A DNA stretch of 64,000 bases, from positions 1-64,000 of the forward strand of contig CAJTJG010000014.1 of assembly GCA_910576785.1 (NCBI GenBank), written 5' to 3'. The notes under the pieces are model-generated. The model made no database searches and was not told the DNA's origin. It worked only from the letters and a program-made list of their open reading frames with translations. Below are positions 33,812 through 42,776 of this stretch, one piece after another. The translations under genes were made by a program, and so were the position numbers. The stretch comes from an uncultured Duncaniella sp. (GTDB taxonomy: Bacteria; Bacteroidota; Bacteroidia; Bacteroidales; Muribaculaceae). Positions within the stretch are counted from its first letter, which is position 1. Each line of letters opens with the position of its first letter.

Positions 33812-34888
33812 TCAGATTATGGTGCGGAGGTAGGCGGTGAGCTCCTCGGCCATGCGGGCTGCGCGTGCACGCGAGGGATGATAGTCGGCACCGTAGCCCA
33901 TTGAGCCATCCTCGGGGGTCATGTCGAAACGGTACACACCCTGACGCGAGGAGGCCAGACGGTCAAGTGCCCCGGTCACATCGGCGAGTTCACGACCAGA
34001 GAGCATCGAGCCGGTGAGAAGCACTATCTTCGCCTCGGGATAATTGGCACGCACACGATCGAGGAAACGGCCGTAGGCCTGCTCGTAAAGATCTATATCA
34101 TAATTGGATGTGGAGGTATCGTTGGTGCCGAGGTTGATGCACACCACATCGGGTGTGAAGCGGCCGAAGTCCCAAGGCTGCGAGTGATCATAGAGCATCG
34201 TGTAGTCATATTCGAGCGGCATTGTCTCCTTGTCGTTACCCTCGCGCGGGCCATTGTAGTTGCGGTACATGCCTATGCCGGAGCGGCACACCATGTTGAA
34301 GTCAGCGTCGAGGGCGCGGGCCGTCAGATATGCGTAGCCGAGGCAATGGTTCTCGGTATCGTAGCTGAAATGCACCTGTGCGCTGTCGGCCTCGGTGCCG
34401 TAGCCGCAGGTAATACTGTTGCCTATGAACTCCATCTTCAGCCCACCCTTGACTGGCGCCGGATGCACGGTGGCGCCGGAGGGAAGGCGGAAGCCGCGGA
34501 TCTCGGGATGATGCTCATACCCCTCTATGCAATAAGCCACTCTGGCGCGGTGGACGCCCGGACCGAGATCACGGCCGAGGGTGATGACAGAGTCGGTGGC
34601 ACCCACATTGATCCTGACAGGCGCCATTGAATCGATCTCCACCATCCACGATCCGCTGCCGGGACTGGTGAGCATGGCCACAGAGTCGCCCTCGAAATCG
34701 AGCAAGGCAGTGACTCCGGGATAATTGAATGCCACATTCCCGTCAGGCGTCACGGCTGTACGGCCCATATAAGTAATGTGGGGATCGGATGCGGAGAGGG
34801 TGATCTCCCTGTCGCCGGCACATGACGCAAAGAGCGCGCCGGCAAGGAGGATAGTTTGCAGAAGTCTTGTTTTCATACGTGTTTCCAT
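33812..34888 (-). CDS. CE2-type SGNH esterase lipoprotein
   Basis: Carbohydrate esterases of family CE2 remove acetyl groups from plant or host glycans. The 358-aa product has a lipoprotein signal (lipobox ALFASC, C23), an N-terminal beta domain (about 30-140) and an SGNH hydrolase domain with GNSIT (S158 nucleophile), CINLGTNDTS for the oxyanion, and DYHPS near the end for the Asp/His. ATG 34888 is used here; ATG 34876 (MKTRLLQ) is equally plausible. The -7 box TACCTTTG lies 10 nt upstream. A role in hemicellulose use fits the nearby xylose cluster but is inferred. Confidence 0.88.
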   Translation of the reverse strand: METRMKTRLLQTILLAGALFASCAGDREITLSASDPHITYMGRTAVTPDGNVAFNYPGVTALLDFEGDSVAMLTSPGSGSWMVEIDSMAPVRINVGATDSVITLGRDLGPGVHRARVAYCIEGYEHHPEIRGFRLPSGATVHPAPVKGGLKMEFIGNSITCGYGTEADSAQVHFSYDTENHCLGYAYLTARALDADFNMVCRSGIGMYRNYNGPREGNDKETMPLEYDYTMLYDHSQPWDFGRFTPDVVCINLGTNDTSTSNYDIDLYEQAYGRFLDRVRANYPEAKIVLLTGSMLSGRELADVTGALDRLASSRQGVYRFDMTPEDGSMGYGADYHPSRARAARMAEELTAYLRTII

Positions 34889-34898
34889 TGGTGTTCCG

Positions 34899-34906
34899 CA
34901 AAGGTA
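34899..34906 (-). promoter_or_regulatory. -7 box of the CE2 esterase promoter
   Basis: Minus strand TACCTTTG (34906-34899). No TTG at -33. Leader 0-15 nt depending on the start codon. Confidence 0.5.
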
Positions 34907-34961
34907 TGGAAAATTTTTCTGTCCGCGATATTATCGCACCTTTTTGCCCATGCCGCAACCG

Positions 34962-34969
34962 TAACTTTG
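34962..34969 (+). promoter_or_regulatory. -7 box of the capsid-pair promoter
   Basis: TAACTTTG, 31 nt before the ATG at 35001. A TTG lies 15 bp upstream, shorter than usual. It faces the esterase promoter. Confidence 0.55.
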
Positions 34970-35000
34970 CATCGTCAACCAACAAAAAAAGTACTGAATC

Positions 35001-35156
35001 ATGAACGACGAGACAAAATCACCCCCTGCGGACGATGCAAAAGAAGAGCTGGGCCTGTGGGAACTGCTGACCACCGACACCCCGCCCTCCGACGCTACCG
35101 ACGCCACCACACGCGTGCTGACCCACACAGCCGGAAGCGCCTGGGACATGAAGTAA
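35001..35156 (+). CDS. 51-aa acidic protein preceding the capsid gene
   Basis: A 51-aa frame (MNDETKSPPADDAKEELGLW at the start, HTAGSAWDMK at the end), acidic, Thr/Asp/Pro-rich and with little expected fold except around EELGLWELL. It begins 31 nt after a -7 box and ends 40 nt before the capsid-like gene, with an A-rich leader between. No homologue is recognised. By position it could be a scaffold, a decoration protein or a cargo-anchoring peptide for the capsid; this is inference. Confidence 0.6.
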   Translation: MNDETKSPPADDAKEELGLWELLTTDTPPSDATDATTRVLTHTAGSAWDMK

Positions 35157-35196
35157 ATCAACCACAACATTATCACCATCAAAACAACGAACAGAA

Positions 35197-36432
35197 ATGA
35201 ACGACAACAACAACCTCACCCCCGAGATCCACTCCGCCACCGCATCCGTAAGCAACGCACCGCTCACCACAGCGGTGACCGAACAGCTCTCCCCCGCCCT
35301 GCTCCGCAGCGAGATAGACCGCCGCATCGTAAAGATACGCCCTGCATCCACCCCCATCGACCAGATATCCCGCATGTGCGGTGCACGCCATGCCGGATCG
35401 ATGAAGGTAGACTTCTACTCCGTGAACATGAAGCCCGGCGAGGTGACCTTAGGGAAGGATATCCCGCAGCAGGATATCACGGCAGGGACTACGATAGAAA
35501 CACGCGTGGACAAGTCAGGTGTGCTCTCCGCCTCAGAGACGGTGATGTTTCCCACCGTCAATGTTGGCGAGGCCGGCAATGAAAAGCCCCTGATCTGCTA
35601 TGTGAAAAAGGTGGAGGGGATGATGACAGAGCTTATCCCCGTAGGCACAGCCACCATCCCTGCCATAGCCAAAGGAACCCGCATAGTGCGCATGGGCCGC
35701 GCGGCCGACGAGCTCGACGTGCAGACCCCGCAGTATACCGCACTTCCCACCAAGCGCTTCAACTACTGCCAGATCTTCAAGGCTCAGGTGGAGGAGTCGA
35801 TGTACCAGCGCCTGAGCGACAAGGAGGTGGGCTGGACATTCAGCGACCAGGAGGAGGTGGCTGTGCTCGACATGCGTCTGGGCATGGAGAAGAGCTTTCT
35901 CTTCGGCGAGCGCAGCCGTCTGGACACCGGCGACGGATCGGAAGTATATCTCACAGGAGGAATATGGAATCAGGCCGGCAAAACCCACGACATCGACCTG
36001 CAGGCATTCAAGGAGAACGACATGCTCGATCTCATGCGCAAGGCCTTCACCGGCGGTACCGGCTCGCGCCGCAAGATCCTCGTGGGCGGCACCGATCTGA
36101 TCGATGCCATAGGCAAGCTCGACTACAAGAGAGTGGTGAGCGCCAGGGAGAAAGAGACCGTATGGGGTGTGGACTTCGACAAGATAGTGTCGAAATTCGG
36201 ATCGCTCTACGTGATCCACTCCGAGATCTTCGACCTGTGCGGTATGCCCGGCAACGGCATGGTGATCGACCCCGACTACATGACCAAGTACTCCCACGTG
36301 CCCTTCCGCGCCGAGCGCATCTCGTTTGCCAAGCAGGGAGTGCGCAACACGGAGGCCGTGGTACTCACCGAGTCATCCTGCCTCGTGCTCCGCTACCCCG
36401 AGACCCACATGCGCGTGATCGCCAATAAATAG
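35197..36432 (+). CDS. Phage-type major capsid protein (SU10/DUF5309-like), stand-alone
   Basis: The 411-aa product resembles the SU10-type major capsid family (HK97 fold): an N-terminal arm (1-45), IDRRIVKIRPASTPIDQISR (40-59), a central domain with ESMYQRLSDKEVGW and LDMRLGMEKSFLFGE, a GGTGSRRKILVGGTDLI segment, and a C-terminal strand-rich part ending SSCLVLRYPETHMRVIANK. No portal, terminase, protease, tail or integrase gene lies on either side. It has its own promoter upstream of the 51-aa gene and a terminator at 36472. Codon use matches the host's highly expressed genes. It is either a prophage relic or a domesticated, encapsulin-like shell; the family call is from memory of motifs. 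Confidence 0.7.
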   Translation: MNDNNNLTPEIHSATASVSNAPLTTAVTEQLSPALLRSEIDRRIVKIRPASTPIDQISRMCGARHAGSMKVDFYSVNMKPGEVTLGKDIPQQDITAGTTIETRVDKSGVLSASETVMFPTVNVGEAGNEKPLICYVKKVEGMMTELIPVGTATIPAIAKGTRIVRMGRAADELDVQTPQYTALPTKRFNYCQIFKAQVEESMYQRLSDKEVGWTFSDQEEVAVLDMRLGMEKSFLFGERSRLDTGDGSEVYLTGGIWNQAGKTHDIDLQAFKENDMLDLMRKAFTGGTGSRRKILVGGTDLIDAIGKLDYKRVVSAREKETVWGVDFDKIVSKFGSLYVIHSEIFDLCGMPGNGMVIDPDYMTKYSHVPFRAERISFAKQGVRNTEAVVLTESSCLVLRYPETHMRVIANK

Positions 36433-36471
36433 TCCATCTTCCCGGGCCGCCGACGGCCCGACCACAGTAAC

Positions 36472-36513
36472 AGCCCCTCCCGGCCCGATGGCCACAGGAG
36501 GGGCTTATTGTTA
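36472..36513 (+). terminator. Terminator of the capsid pair
   Basis: AGCCCCTCC (36472-36480) pairs with GGAGGGGCT (36497-36505), with GGCCC/GGCC pairing inside, then TATTGTT. A second small hairpin GGGCCG-CCGA-CGGCCC lies just upstream (about 36444-36459). Confidence 0.8.
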
Positions 36514-36567
36514 ACTGTATGAAAACTAAAAAATTAGAATTTAATGTTTTACAACAGCATTTTTTAT

Positions 36568-36599
36568 TTGGTTTTTTCGGCAAAAGATTTGTAAATTTG
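36568..36599 (+). promoter_or_regulatory. Promoter of the xylose regulator gene
   Basis: TTG (36568-36570), 21 bp, TAAATTTG (36592-36599), 69 nt before the ATG at 36669. Confidence 0.7.
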
Positions 36600-36668
36600 C
36601 GGCGTGAAACACATTTAGTGTATCATTGACAAGAAGCGTGAAGCACACACAACCACTTTTTATCTGCC

Positions 36669-37379
36669 ATGACTCCACTTGCCAACAACCATATATCAAT
36701 AGACTGTGTCGTCTTCGGATTTGACGGCCAGAGCCTGCATGTACTGCTGGTCAAACGCAATGGCGAGGACCAGGGTGGCGAATACAACGACATGAAGCTT
36801 CCGGGCAGCCTCATCTATCAGGATGAGGATCTCGACGAGGCAGCATCGCGTGTGCTCCATGAACTCACGGGCATCAAGGATGTGTCCATGAGGCAGTTCA
36901 AGGCATTCGGTTCACGCAACCGCACGAGCAATCCCCGCGATGTGCTCTGGCTCGAGCGCGCCCAGCAGGCAAAGGTGGAGCGCATCGTCACCGTAGGCTA
37001 CTTCGCCGTGGTGAAAATCGATGCTCCACAGCTACGCACACTCGACCAGGAGCAGGCCATATGGTGTCCGGTGGACCGTGTGGGCAACCTTGCGTTCGAC
37101 CACAACCTCATCATCGATGAGGCACTCAAGGCATTCCGTCGCGAGGCCGACTTCAACCGGTCGATGATCTTCGATCTGCTGCCGCGCAAGTTCACCGCCA
37201 CCGAGCTCCGTCTGGTGGCCGAGATAGTGCAGTCGAAACCCCTCGACGTGCGCAACTTCCACAAGAAGATCGCCCAGATGCCCTACGTGGTGCCTCTGGA
37301 CGAGCGCCAGAAAGGAGTGGCCCACCGCGCCGCGCGCTACTACAAGTTTGACCGCAAGATATTCAACACCTCCCGCTGA
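36669..37379 (+). CDS. Nudix-type transcriptional regulator of xylose use
   Basis: The 236-aa protein has an N-terminal Nudix fold (about 1-150) and a C-terminal winged helix (about 160-236; LLPRKFTATELRLVAEIVQS). The Nudix box (46-69, PGSLIYQDEDLDEAASRVLH) reads RVLHELTG where catalytic members have REUxEExG, so key metal-binding Glu residues are missing and hydrolysis is unlikely. This is the NrtR/AraR-type regulator layout known in Bacteroides. It precedes xylB, xylA and the symporter, so it probably senses a sugar-pathway ligand and controls them. The gap to xylB is 66 nt. Confidence 0.85.
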   Translation: MTPLANNHISIDCVVFGFDGQSLHVLLVKRNGEDQGGEYNDMKLPGSLIYQDEDLDEAASRVLHELTGIKDVSMRQFKAFGSRNRTSNPRDVLWLERAQQAKVERIVTVGYFAVVKIDAPQLRTLDQEQAIWCPVDRVGNLAFDHNLIIDEALKAFRREADFNRSMIFDLLPRKFTATELRLVAEIVQSKPLDVRNFHKKIAQMPYVVPLDERQKGVAHRAARYYKFDRKIFNTSR

Positions 37380-37445
37380 CCACGGGACGGGAAAGACACA
37401 CACAGAATCTGAACAAACCATAAAATACCATCACAAGAGAAGACC

Positions 37446-38939
37446 ATGTATCTATTAGGCTATGACATAGGCAGCTCGTCGGTAAAGGCGAGCCTCGTTG
37501 ACGCCGAGACCGGCAAGACGGTAGCAAGCGATTTTTATCCCAGGACCGAGGCAGAGATTATAGCCGTCCGTCCGGGCTGGGCCGAGCAGCGCCCCCAGCA
37601 GTGGTGGGACTGCCTGAAACACGCCACCGAGAGCGTGATGGCATCCTCAAAGATCGACCCGAAAGAGATCAAGGCCATAGGCATCTCCTATCAGATGCAC
37701 GGCCTGGTGATGCTCGACAAGGATATGCAGCCCCTGCGTCCGGCCATCATATGGTGCGACTCGCGCGGCGTGCCCTACGGAGAGAAAGCCTTCAATGAAC
37801 TGGGCAACGATCACTGCCTCGCACATCTTCTCAACTCACCGGGCAACTTCACCGCCACCAAGCTGGCCTGGGTCAAAGAGAACGAGCCCGAAGTGTTCGG
37901 CCGCATCCACAAGATCATGCTCCCGGGCGACTATGCCGCCCTGCGCCTCACCGGCAAGGCATGCACCACTATCTCCGGCCTGAGCGAGATGATGCTCTGG
38001 GACTTCAAGGAGGGACGCCCCGCCAAGTTCCTGCTCGACTACTTCGGCTACGACGAGTCGATCCTCCCCGAGATCGTACCGACATTCTCCATACAGGGCA
38101 CCGTGACCGCCGAGGCCGCCGCCGAACTCGGTCTGGCCGAGGGTATACCCGTGTCATACCGCGCAGGCGACCAGCCCAACAACGCCCTCTCGCTCAACGT
38201 ATTCAACCCCGGCGAGGTGGCCTCTACCGCCGGCACATCGGGTGTGGTATACGGAGTGCTCGGCGAGGTGAACTACGACCCCCAGAGCCGTGTCAATACA
38301 TTCGCCCACGTCAACCATACACCCGAGCAGACCCGTCTGGGAGTGCTGCTGTGCATCAACGGCACCGGCATACTCAACTCGTGGAGCAAGCGCACCATGG
38401 CCCCCGACGACATCACATATCCCGGCATGAACGATCTCGCCGCCAAGGCTCCGATCGGTGCCGCCGGCATATCGGTGATACCCTTCGGAAACGGCGCCGA
38501 GCGTGTGCTGCGCAACCGCGAGACAGGCGCATCGGTGCATGGCATCAACTTCCTGACCCATGACCGCTCTCACCTGCTGCGTGCCGAGCAGGAGGGCATA
38601 GTGTTCTCCTTCATGTACGGCATGGAGATCATGGAGCAGATGGGCATGAAGCTGAGCAAGATCCACGCCGGACACGCCAACATGTTCCTCTCGCCCCTGT
38701 TCCGCAACACTCTCGCCGGAGTGAGCGGCGCCACCATCGAGCTCTACAACACCGACGGCTCCGTAGGTGCCGCCAAGGGTGCCGGTATCGGCGCCGGCAT
38801 CTATGCCGACAACAACGAGGCCTTCGCATCGCTCGAGAAGATCGAGGTGATCGAGCCCGTTGAGGCCGACCGTGAGGCTTACCGCGAGGCCTACGCCCTG
38901 TGGAAGGACCGTCTGTCCATGCTCCTGGCCAACCAGTGA
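37446..38939 (+). CDS. xylB: Xylulokinase
   Basis: XylB phosphorylates D-xylulose to xylulose 5-phosphate, which enters the pentose phosphate pathway. The 497-aa protein is a FGGY kinase: YDIGSSSVKASLVD (5-18) for phosphate, the GISYQMHG substrate motif, IIWCDSRG, and VASTAGTSGVVYG and GAAKGAGIGAG near the ATP site. Family length is about 490-500. It lies between the regulator and xylA with a 70-nt gap to the latter. Confidence 0.96.
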   Translation: MYLLGYDIGSSSVKASLVDAETGKTVASDFYPRTEAEIIAVRPGWAEQRPQQWWDCLKHATESVMASSKIDPKEIKAIGISYQMHGLVMLDKDMQPLRPAIIWCDSRGVPYGEKAFNELGNDHCLAHLLNSPGNFTATKLAWVKENEPEVFGRIHKIMLPGDYAALRLTGKACTTISGLSEMMLWDFKEGRPAKFLLDYFGYDESILPEIVPTFSIQGTVTAEAAAELGLAEGIPVSYRAGDQPNNALSLNVFNPGEVASTAGTSGVVYGVLGEVNYDPQSRVNTFAHVNHTPEQTRLGVLLCINGTGILNSWSKRTMAPDDITYPGMNDLAAKAPIGAAGISVIPFGNGAERVLRNRETGASVHGINFLTHDRSHLLRAEQEGIVFSFMYGMEIMEQMGMKLSKIHAGHANMFLSPLFRNTLAGVSGATIELYNTDGSVGAAKGAGIGAGIYADNNEAFASLEKIEVIEPVEADREAYREAYALWKDRLSMLLANQ

Positions 38940-39009
38940 GCCAATATGCACACTTTGATATCAACCAAATCATAATTTACCCAATAAAACCCAAACCTAT
39001 TTCACAACT

Positions 39010-40326
39010 ATGGCAGTTAAGGAATACTTTCCCGGTATAGGGAAAATCAAATTTGAAGGCAAGGAGTCCAAGAACCCCATGGCCTACCGTTACTACGATG
39101 CAGAGAAGATCATCCTCGGCAAGCCCATGAAAGAGTGGCTGAAGTTCGCCATGGCATGGTGGCACACCCTCTGCGCCGAGGGCGGCGACCAGTTCGGCGG
39201 CGGCACCAAGAAATTCCCCTGGAACGAGGGCACCGACGCTCTGACCATCGCAAAGCAGAAAGCCGACGCAGGCTTCGAGTTCATGCAGAAGATGGGCATC
39301 GAGTACTTCTGCTTCCATGACGTAGACCTCGTTGACGAGGGCAGCAACGTGGAGGAGTACGAGCACAACATGAAGGAGATCGTGGCTTACCTCAAGGAGA
39401 AGATGGCCGAGACCGGCATCAAGAACCTCTGGGGCACCGCCAACGTGTTCAGCAACGGCCGCTACATGAACGGCGCCGCCACCAACCCCGACTTCGACGT
39501 AGTGGCCCGCGCAGCTGTCCAGATCAAGAACGCCATCGACGCCACCATCGCCCTCGGCGGTACCAACTATGTGTTCTGGGGTGGCCGCGAAGGCTACATG
39601 AGCCTCCTCAACACCGACCAGAAGCGCGAGAAGGAGCACCTGGCCATGATGCTCACACTGGCCCGCGACTATGCCCGCTCGAAAGGCTTCACCGGCACAT
39701 TCCTCATCGAGCCCAAGCCCATGGAGCCCTCCAAGCACCAGTATGACGTTGACTCCGAGACAGTGATCGGCTTCCTCAAGGCCCACGGTCTGGAGAAGGA
39801 TTTCAAGCTCAACATCGAGGTGAACCACGCCACACTCGCCGGCCACACCTTCGAGCATGAGCTCGCAGTTGCTGTGGACAACGGCATGCTCGGCTCCATC
39901 GACGCCAACCGCGGTGACTACCAGAACGGCTGGGATACCGACCAGTTCCCCATCGACAACTATGAGCTCACCCAGGCCATGATGCAGATCATCCGCAACG
40001 GCGGCCTCGGCAACGGCGGTACCAACTTCGACGCCAAGACCCGTCGCAACTCCACCGACCTCGACGATATCTTCATCGCCCACATCGCCGGTATGGACGC
40101 CATGGCCCGCGCACTCGAGAGCGCAGCCGCTCTTCTCGAGGAGTCGCCCTACAAGGCTATGCTCGCCGAGCGCTACGCATCGTTCGACGGTGGCAAGGGC
40201 AAGGACTTCGAGGATGGCAAGCTCACCCTCGAGGACGTATACGCCTACGGCAAGGAAGTGAACGAGCCCAAGCAGACCTCCGGCAAGCAGGAGCTCTACG
40301 AGGCTATCGTGAACATGTATTGCTAA
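39010..40326 (+). CDS. xylA: Xylose isomerase
   Basis: XylA interconverts D-xylose and D-xylulose using two divalent metals. The 438-aa protein is of the longer class (type II). [13 protein letters not shown] carries the catalytic His and Asp; [31 protein letters not shown] and [16 protein letters not shown] hold the substrate and metal ligands; GSIDANRGD and [10 protein letters not shown] follow. Codon use is strongly C-ending, so expression is probably high. Two hairpins follow it before the symporter gene. Confidence 0.97.
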   Translation: MAVKEYFPGIGKIKFEGKESKNPMAYRYYDAEKIILGKPMKEWLKFAMAWWHTLCAEGGDQFGGGTKKFPWNEGTDALTIAKQKADAGFEFMQKMGIEYFCFHDVDLVDEGSNVEEYEHNMKEIVAYLKEKMAETGIKNLWGTANVFSNGRYMNGAATNPDFDVVARAAVQIKNAIDATIALGGTNYVFWGGREGYMSLLNTDQKREKEHLAMMLTLARDYARSKGFTGTFLIEPKPMEPSKHQYDVDSETVIGFLKAHGLEKDFKLNIEVNHATLAGHTFEHELAVAVDNGMLGSIDANRGDYQNGWDTDQFPIDNYELTQAMMQIIRNGGLGNGGTNFDAKTRRNSTDLDDIFIAHIAGMDAMARALESAAALLEESPYKAMLAERYASFDGGKGKDFEDGKLTLEDVYAYGKEVNEPKQTSGKQELYEAIVNMYC

Positions 40327-40335
40327 ACACCCTTC

Positions 40336-40411
40336 TGTCCGGATGCCGGCCATCCGGATAAAAACCGACAAATCCAAGGTCGCTCCGGGGCTCATCGCCC
40401 CGGGGTGACCT
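40336..40411 (+). terminator. Two hairpins between xylA and the symporter gene
   Basis: TCCGGATG/CATCCGGA (about 40338-40358) is followed by AAAAA, and AGGTCGCTCCGGGGC (40377-40391) pairs with GCCCCGGGGTGACCT (40397-40411). They lie within a run of same-direction genes, so they may lower transcription of the symporter gene or protect the 3' end of the xylA mRNA. Confidence 0.65.
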
Positions 40412-40445
40412 TTCACCCAATCAACACATCACCTTAACCCACCCC

Positions 40446-41936
40446 ATGAATTATCCCCAGCAAGGGAGCAAGCTCTACCTGTTCAGCATCGTGCTCGTAG
40501 CCGTGCTCGGCGGCTTGCTCTTCGGCTATGACACAGCCGTAATATCCGGAGCCGAGAAGGGCCTTCAGGCGTTCTTCCTCGGAGCCAAAGACTTTGTCTA
40601 CACAGACACCATCCACGGAATCACCTCGTCGAGCGCCCTGCTCGGCTGCATCATAGGCTCGGCATTGTCGGGCTTCTTCGCGTCTTATTTCGGCCGCAAG
40701 AAGTCGCTTGCCATAGCCGGTATCTTCTTCTTCCTCTCCGCCCTGGGATCCTACTATCCCGAGTTTATGTTATTCACCTACGGTGAGCCCAGCGCATCGC
40801 TGCTCGTGGCCTTCAACATCTACCGCGTGATCGGCGGTGTGGGTGTGGGTCTCGCATCGGCCATCTGCCCGATGTACATAGCTGAGGTGGCACCCTCAAA
40901 CATGCGCGGCACACTTGTATCATGGAACCAGTTTGCCATCATCTTCGGCCAGCTCGTGGTCTACTTCGTGAACTTCCTTATCCTCGGCGAGCACACACAG
41001 CCCATCATCGAGAAGATCTCCGAGACAGTATATCAGGTGAGCTCCTCGTCCGACGCCTGGACCATCCAGACCGGCTGGCGCTACATGTTCGGCTCGGAGG
41101 CTTTCGTAGCCGGCATCTTCACGATCCTCGTATGCCTCGTGCCCGAGTCGCCCCGCTACCTCGCCCTCATCGGCAAGGATGAGAAGGCTCTCGGCGTGCT
41201 CGCCCACATCAACGGTATCGACAAGGCCCGCGAGATCCTGCGTCAGATCAAGGAGACCACCGAGGTCAAGAGCGAGCGTCTCTTCTCGTTTGGCGTCATG
41301 GTGATCTTCGTAGGTGTGATGCTCTCCGTATTCCAGCAGGCTGTAGGTATCAACGCCGTGCTCTACTACGCTCCCCGCATATTCGAGTCGATGGGTATGG
41401 ACAACCCCATGATGAACACCGTCTACATGGGTATCGTCAACATCACGTTCACACTCGTGGCCGTGTTCACCGTCGAGAAGCTCGGCCGCAAGCCCCTGCT
41501 CATCTGGGGCTCGATAGGCATGGCCATCGGCGCCATGGGTGTGGCCCTGTCCAACCTCGTGGACGGCGTGAACCCCATCATCCCCGTAGTGTCCATCATG
41601 GTCTACTCCGCCTCGTTCATGTTCTCGTGGGGACCCATCTGCTGGGTGCTCATCGCCGAGATCTTCCCCAACACCATCCGCTCGGCAGCTGTGGCCATCG
41701 CCGTTGCATTCCAGTGGATATTCAACTTCATCGTGTCGTCGACATTCGTGCCCATGTACAACATGAGCCTCGGCGATATGGGCGACCGCTTCGGCCACAT
41801 GTTCGCCTATGCCCTCTACGGTGTGATCTGTATCGTGGCCGCATGGTTCGTCTATGCCCTCGTGCCCGAGACCAAGGGCAAGACCCTCGAGGATATGACC
41901 AACCTCTGGCGCAACCGCTCGAGGAAAAACGCCTGA
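40446..41936 (+). CDS. xylE: D-xylose:proton symporter (MFS sugar porter)
   Basis: The 496-aa protein has 12 transmembrane helices and sugar-porter motifs: GYDTAVISG (helix 1), FGRKKS, VAPSNMRG, PESPRYL, QQAVGINAVLYYAPRIF (helix 7), GRKPLL and PETKGKTLEDM at the end. It imports xylose with protons across the inner membrane and completes the xyl cluster. Sugar specificity is inferred from the neighbours. The start lies 34 nt after the second hairpin. Confidence 0.93.
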   Translation: MNYPQQGSKLYLFSIVLVAVLGGLLFGYDTAVISGAEKGLQAFFLGAKDFVYTDTIHGITSSSALLGCIIGSALSGFFASYFGRKKSLAIAGIFFFLSALGSYYPEFMLFTYGEPSASLLVAFNIYRVIGGVGVGLASAICPMYIAEVAPSNMRGTLVSWNQFAIIFGQLVVYFVNFLILGEHTQPIIEKISETVYQVSSSSDAWTIQTGWRYMFGSEAFVAGIFTILVCLVPESPRYLALIGKDEKALGVLAHINGIDKAREILRQIKETTEVKSERLFSFGVMVIFVGVMLSVFQQAVGINAVLYYAPRIFESMGMDNPMMNTVYMGIVNITFTLVAVFTVEKLGRKPLLIWGSIGMAIGAMGVALSNLVDGVNPIIPVVSIMVYSASFMFSWGPICWVLIAEIFPNTIRSAAVAIAVAFQWIFNFIVSSTFVPMYNMSLGDMGDRFGHMFAYALYGVICIVAAWFVYALVPETKGKTLEDMTNLWRNRSRKNA

Positions 41937-41954
41937 CAGGAAGCATGACAATAC

Positions 41955-41994
41955 AACTGTTTTCACACTACGGTGCCGTAGTGTGAAAACAGTT
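41955..41994. promoter_or_regulatory. Near-perfect 40-bp palindrome
   Basis: ACTGTTTTCACACTACGG, then TG, then CCGTAGTGTGAAAACAGT (41956-41993), extended by one A/T pair on each side. It sits 18 nt after the symporter stop and 9 nt before the TTG of the next promoter. It could be a terminator hairpin without a T-run, or an operator for the uronate genes that follow. Confidence 0.6.
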
Positions 41995-42002
41995 TAATAA
42001 AT

Positions 42003-42033
42003 TTGCTTCTTTTACCCGTTTTTTCTACTTTTG
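42003..42033 (+). promoter_or_regulatory. Promoter of the uronate catabolism genes
   Basis: TTG (42003-42005), 20 bp, TACTTTTG (42026-42033), 58 nt before the ATG at 42092. Full match to the Bacteroidota pattern. Confidence 0.8.
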
Positions 42034-42091
42034 TTTCAAACGGCTCTGTCCGTCCAAACCAAGAACCTTAGAAATCAATCAAAAGATAAAA

Positions 42092-42760
42092 ATGGCAAAA
42101 TTTGACAAGATGGCCGTACTGGCCAAGATGGGTGCCACCGGCGTTGTGCCCGTCTTCTATCACAAGGACGCCGAAGTGGCCAAGCAGGTTGTAAAGGCCT
42201 GCTATGACGGCGGCATCCGCGCATTTGAGTTCACCAACCGCGGCGACTTCGCCCACGAGGTATTCGCCGAGGTGGTTAAATATGCCGCCAAGGAGTGCCC
42301 CGAGATGGCTATGGGCGTAGGCTCTATCGTTGATCCCGCCACAGCCGCTCTCTACATCCAGCTCGGCGCATGCTTCGTGGTAGGCCCGCTCTTCAACCCC
42401 GAGGTATCACGCGTGTGCAACCGTCGTCTCGTCCCCTACACCCCCGGCTGCGGCAGCGTAAGCGAGGTTGGAGCAGCACAGGAGACCGGATGCGATCTCT
42501 GCAAGTGCTTCCCCGGCGACGTGCTCGGCACAAAATTCGTCAAGGGTCTTCTCGCCCCCATGCCCTGGACCAAGCTCATGGTGACCGGCGGCGTAGAACC
42601 TACCAAGGAGAACATCGAGGGCTGGATCAAGGCCGGCGTACACTGCGTGGGCATGGGTTCGAAGCTCTTCCCGAAGGACCGCGTGGCCGCACAGGACTGG
42701 GCATACGTCACCGAGAAGTGCCGCGAGGCTCTCGGCTACGTGGCTGAGGCTCGCAAGTGA
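42092..42760 (+). CDS. eda: KDPG/KHG aldolase
   Basis: Cleaves 2-keto-3-deoxy-6-phosphogluconate to pyruvate and glyceraldehyde 3-phosphate. The 222-aa protein has the class I aldolase barrel: [13 protein letters not shown] (substrate Glu), [21 protein letters not shown] with the Schiff-base Lys, and [11 protein letters not shown] for phosphate. It is followed by uxuA and the SDR gene, which supply its substrate via KDG. A KDG kinase gene is not in the window. Confidence 0.94.
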   Translation: MAKFDKMAVLAKMGATGVVPVFYHKDAEVAKQVVKACYDGGIRAFEFTNRGDFAHEVFAEVVKYAAKECPEMAMGVGSIVDPATAALYIQLGACFVVGPLFNPEVSRVCNRRLVPYTPGCGSVSEVGAAQETGCDLCKCFPGDVLGTKFVKGLLAPMPWTKLMVTGGVEPTKENIEGWIKAGVHCVGMGSKLFPKDRVAAQDWAYVTEKCREALGYVAEARK

Positions 42761-42776
42761 TATTGACAACCGATAC

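Noticed and set aside
38977..40416. Long open frame on the minus strand opposite xylA (479 codons)
   Set aside because: It mirrors xylA almost completely; strong C-ending codon bias on the plus strand removes stops from the opposite frame. No family motif in the translation.
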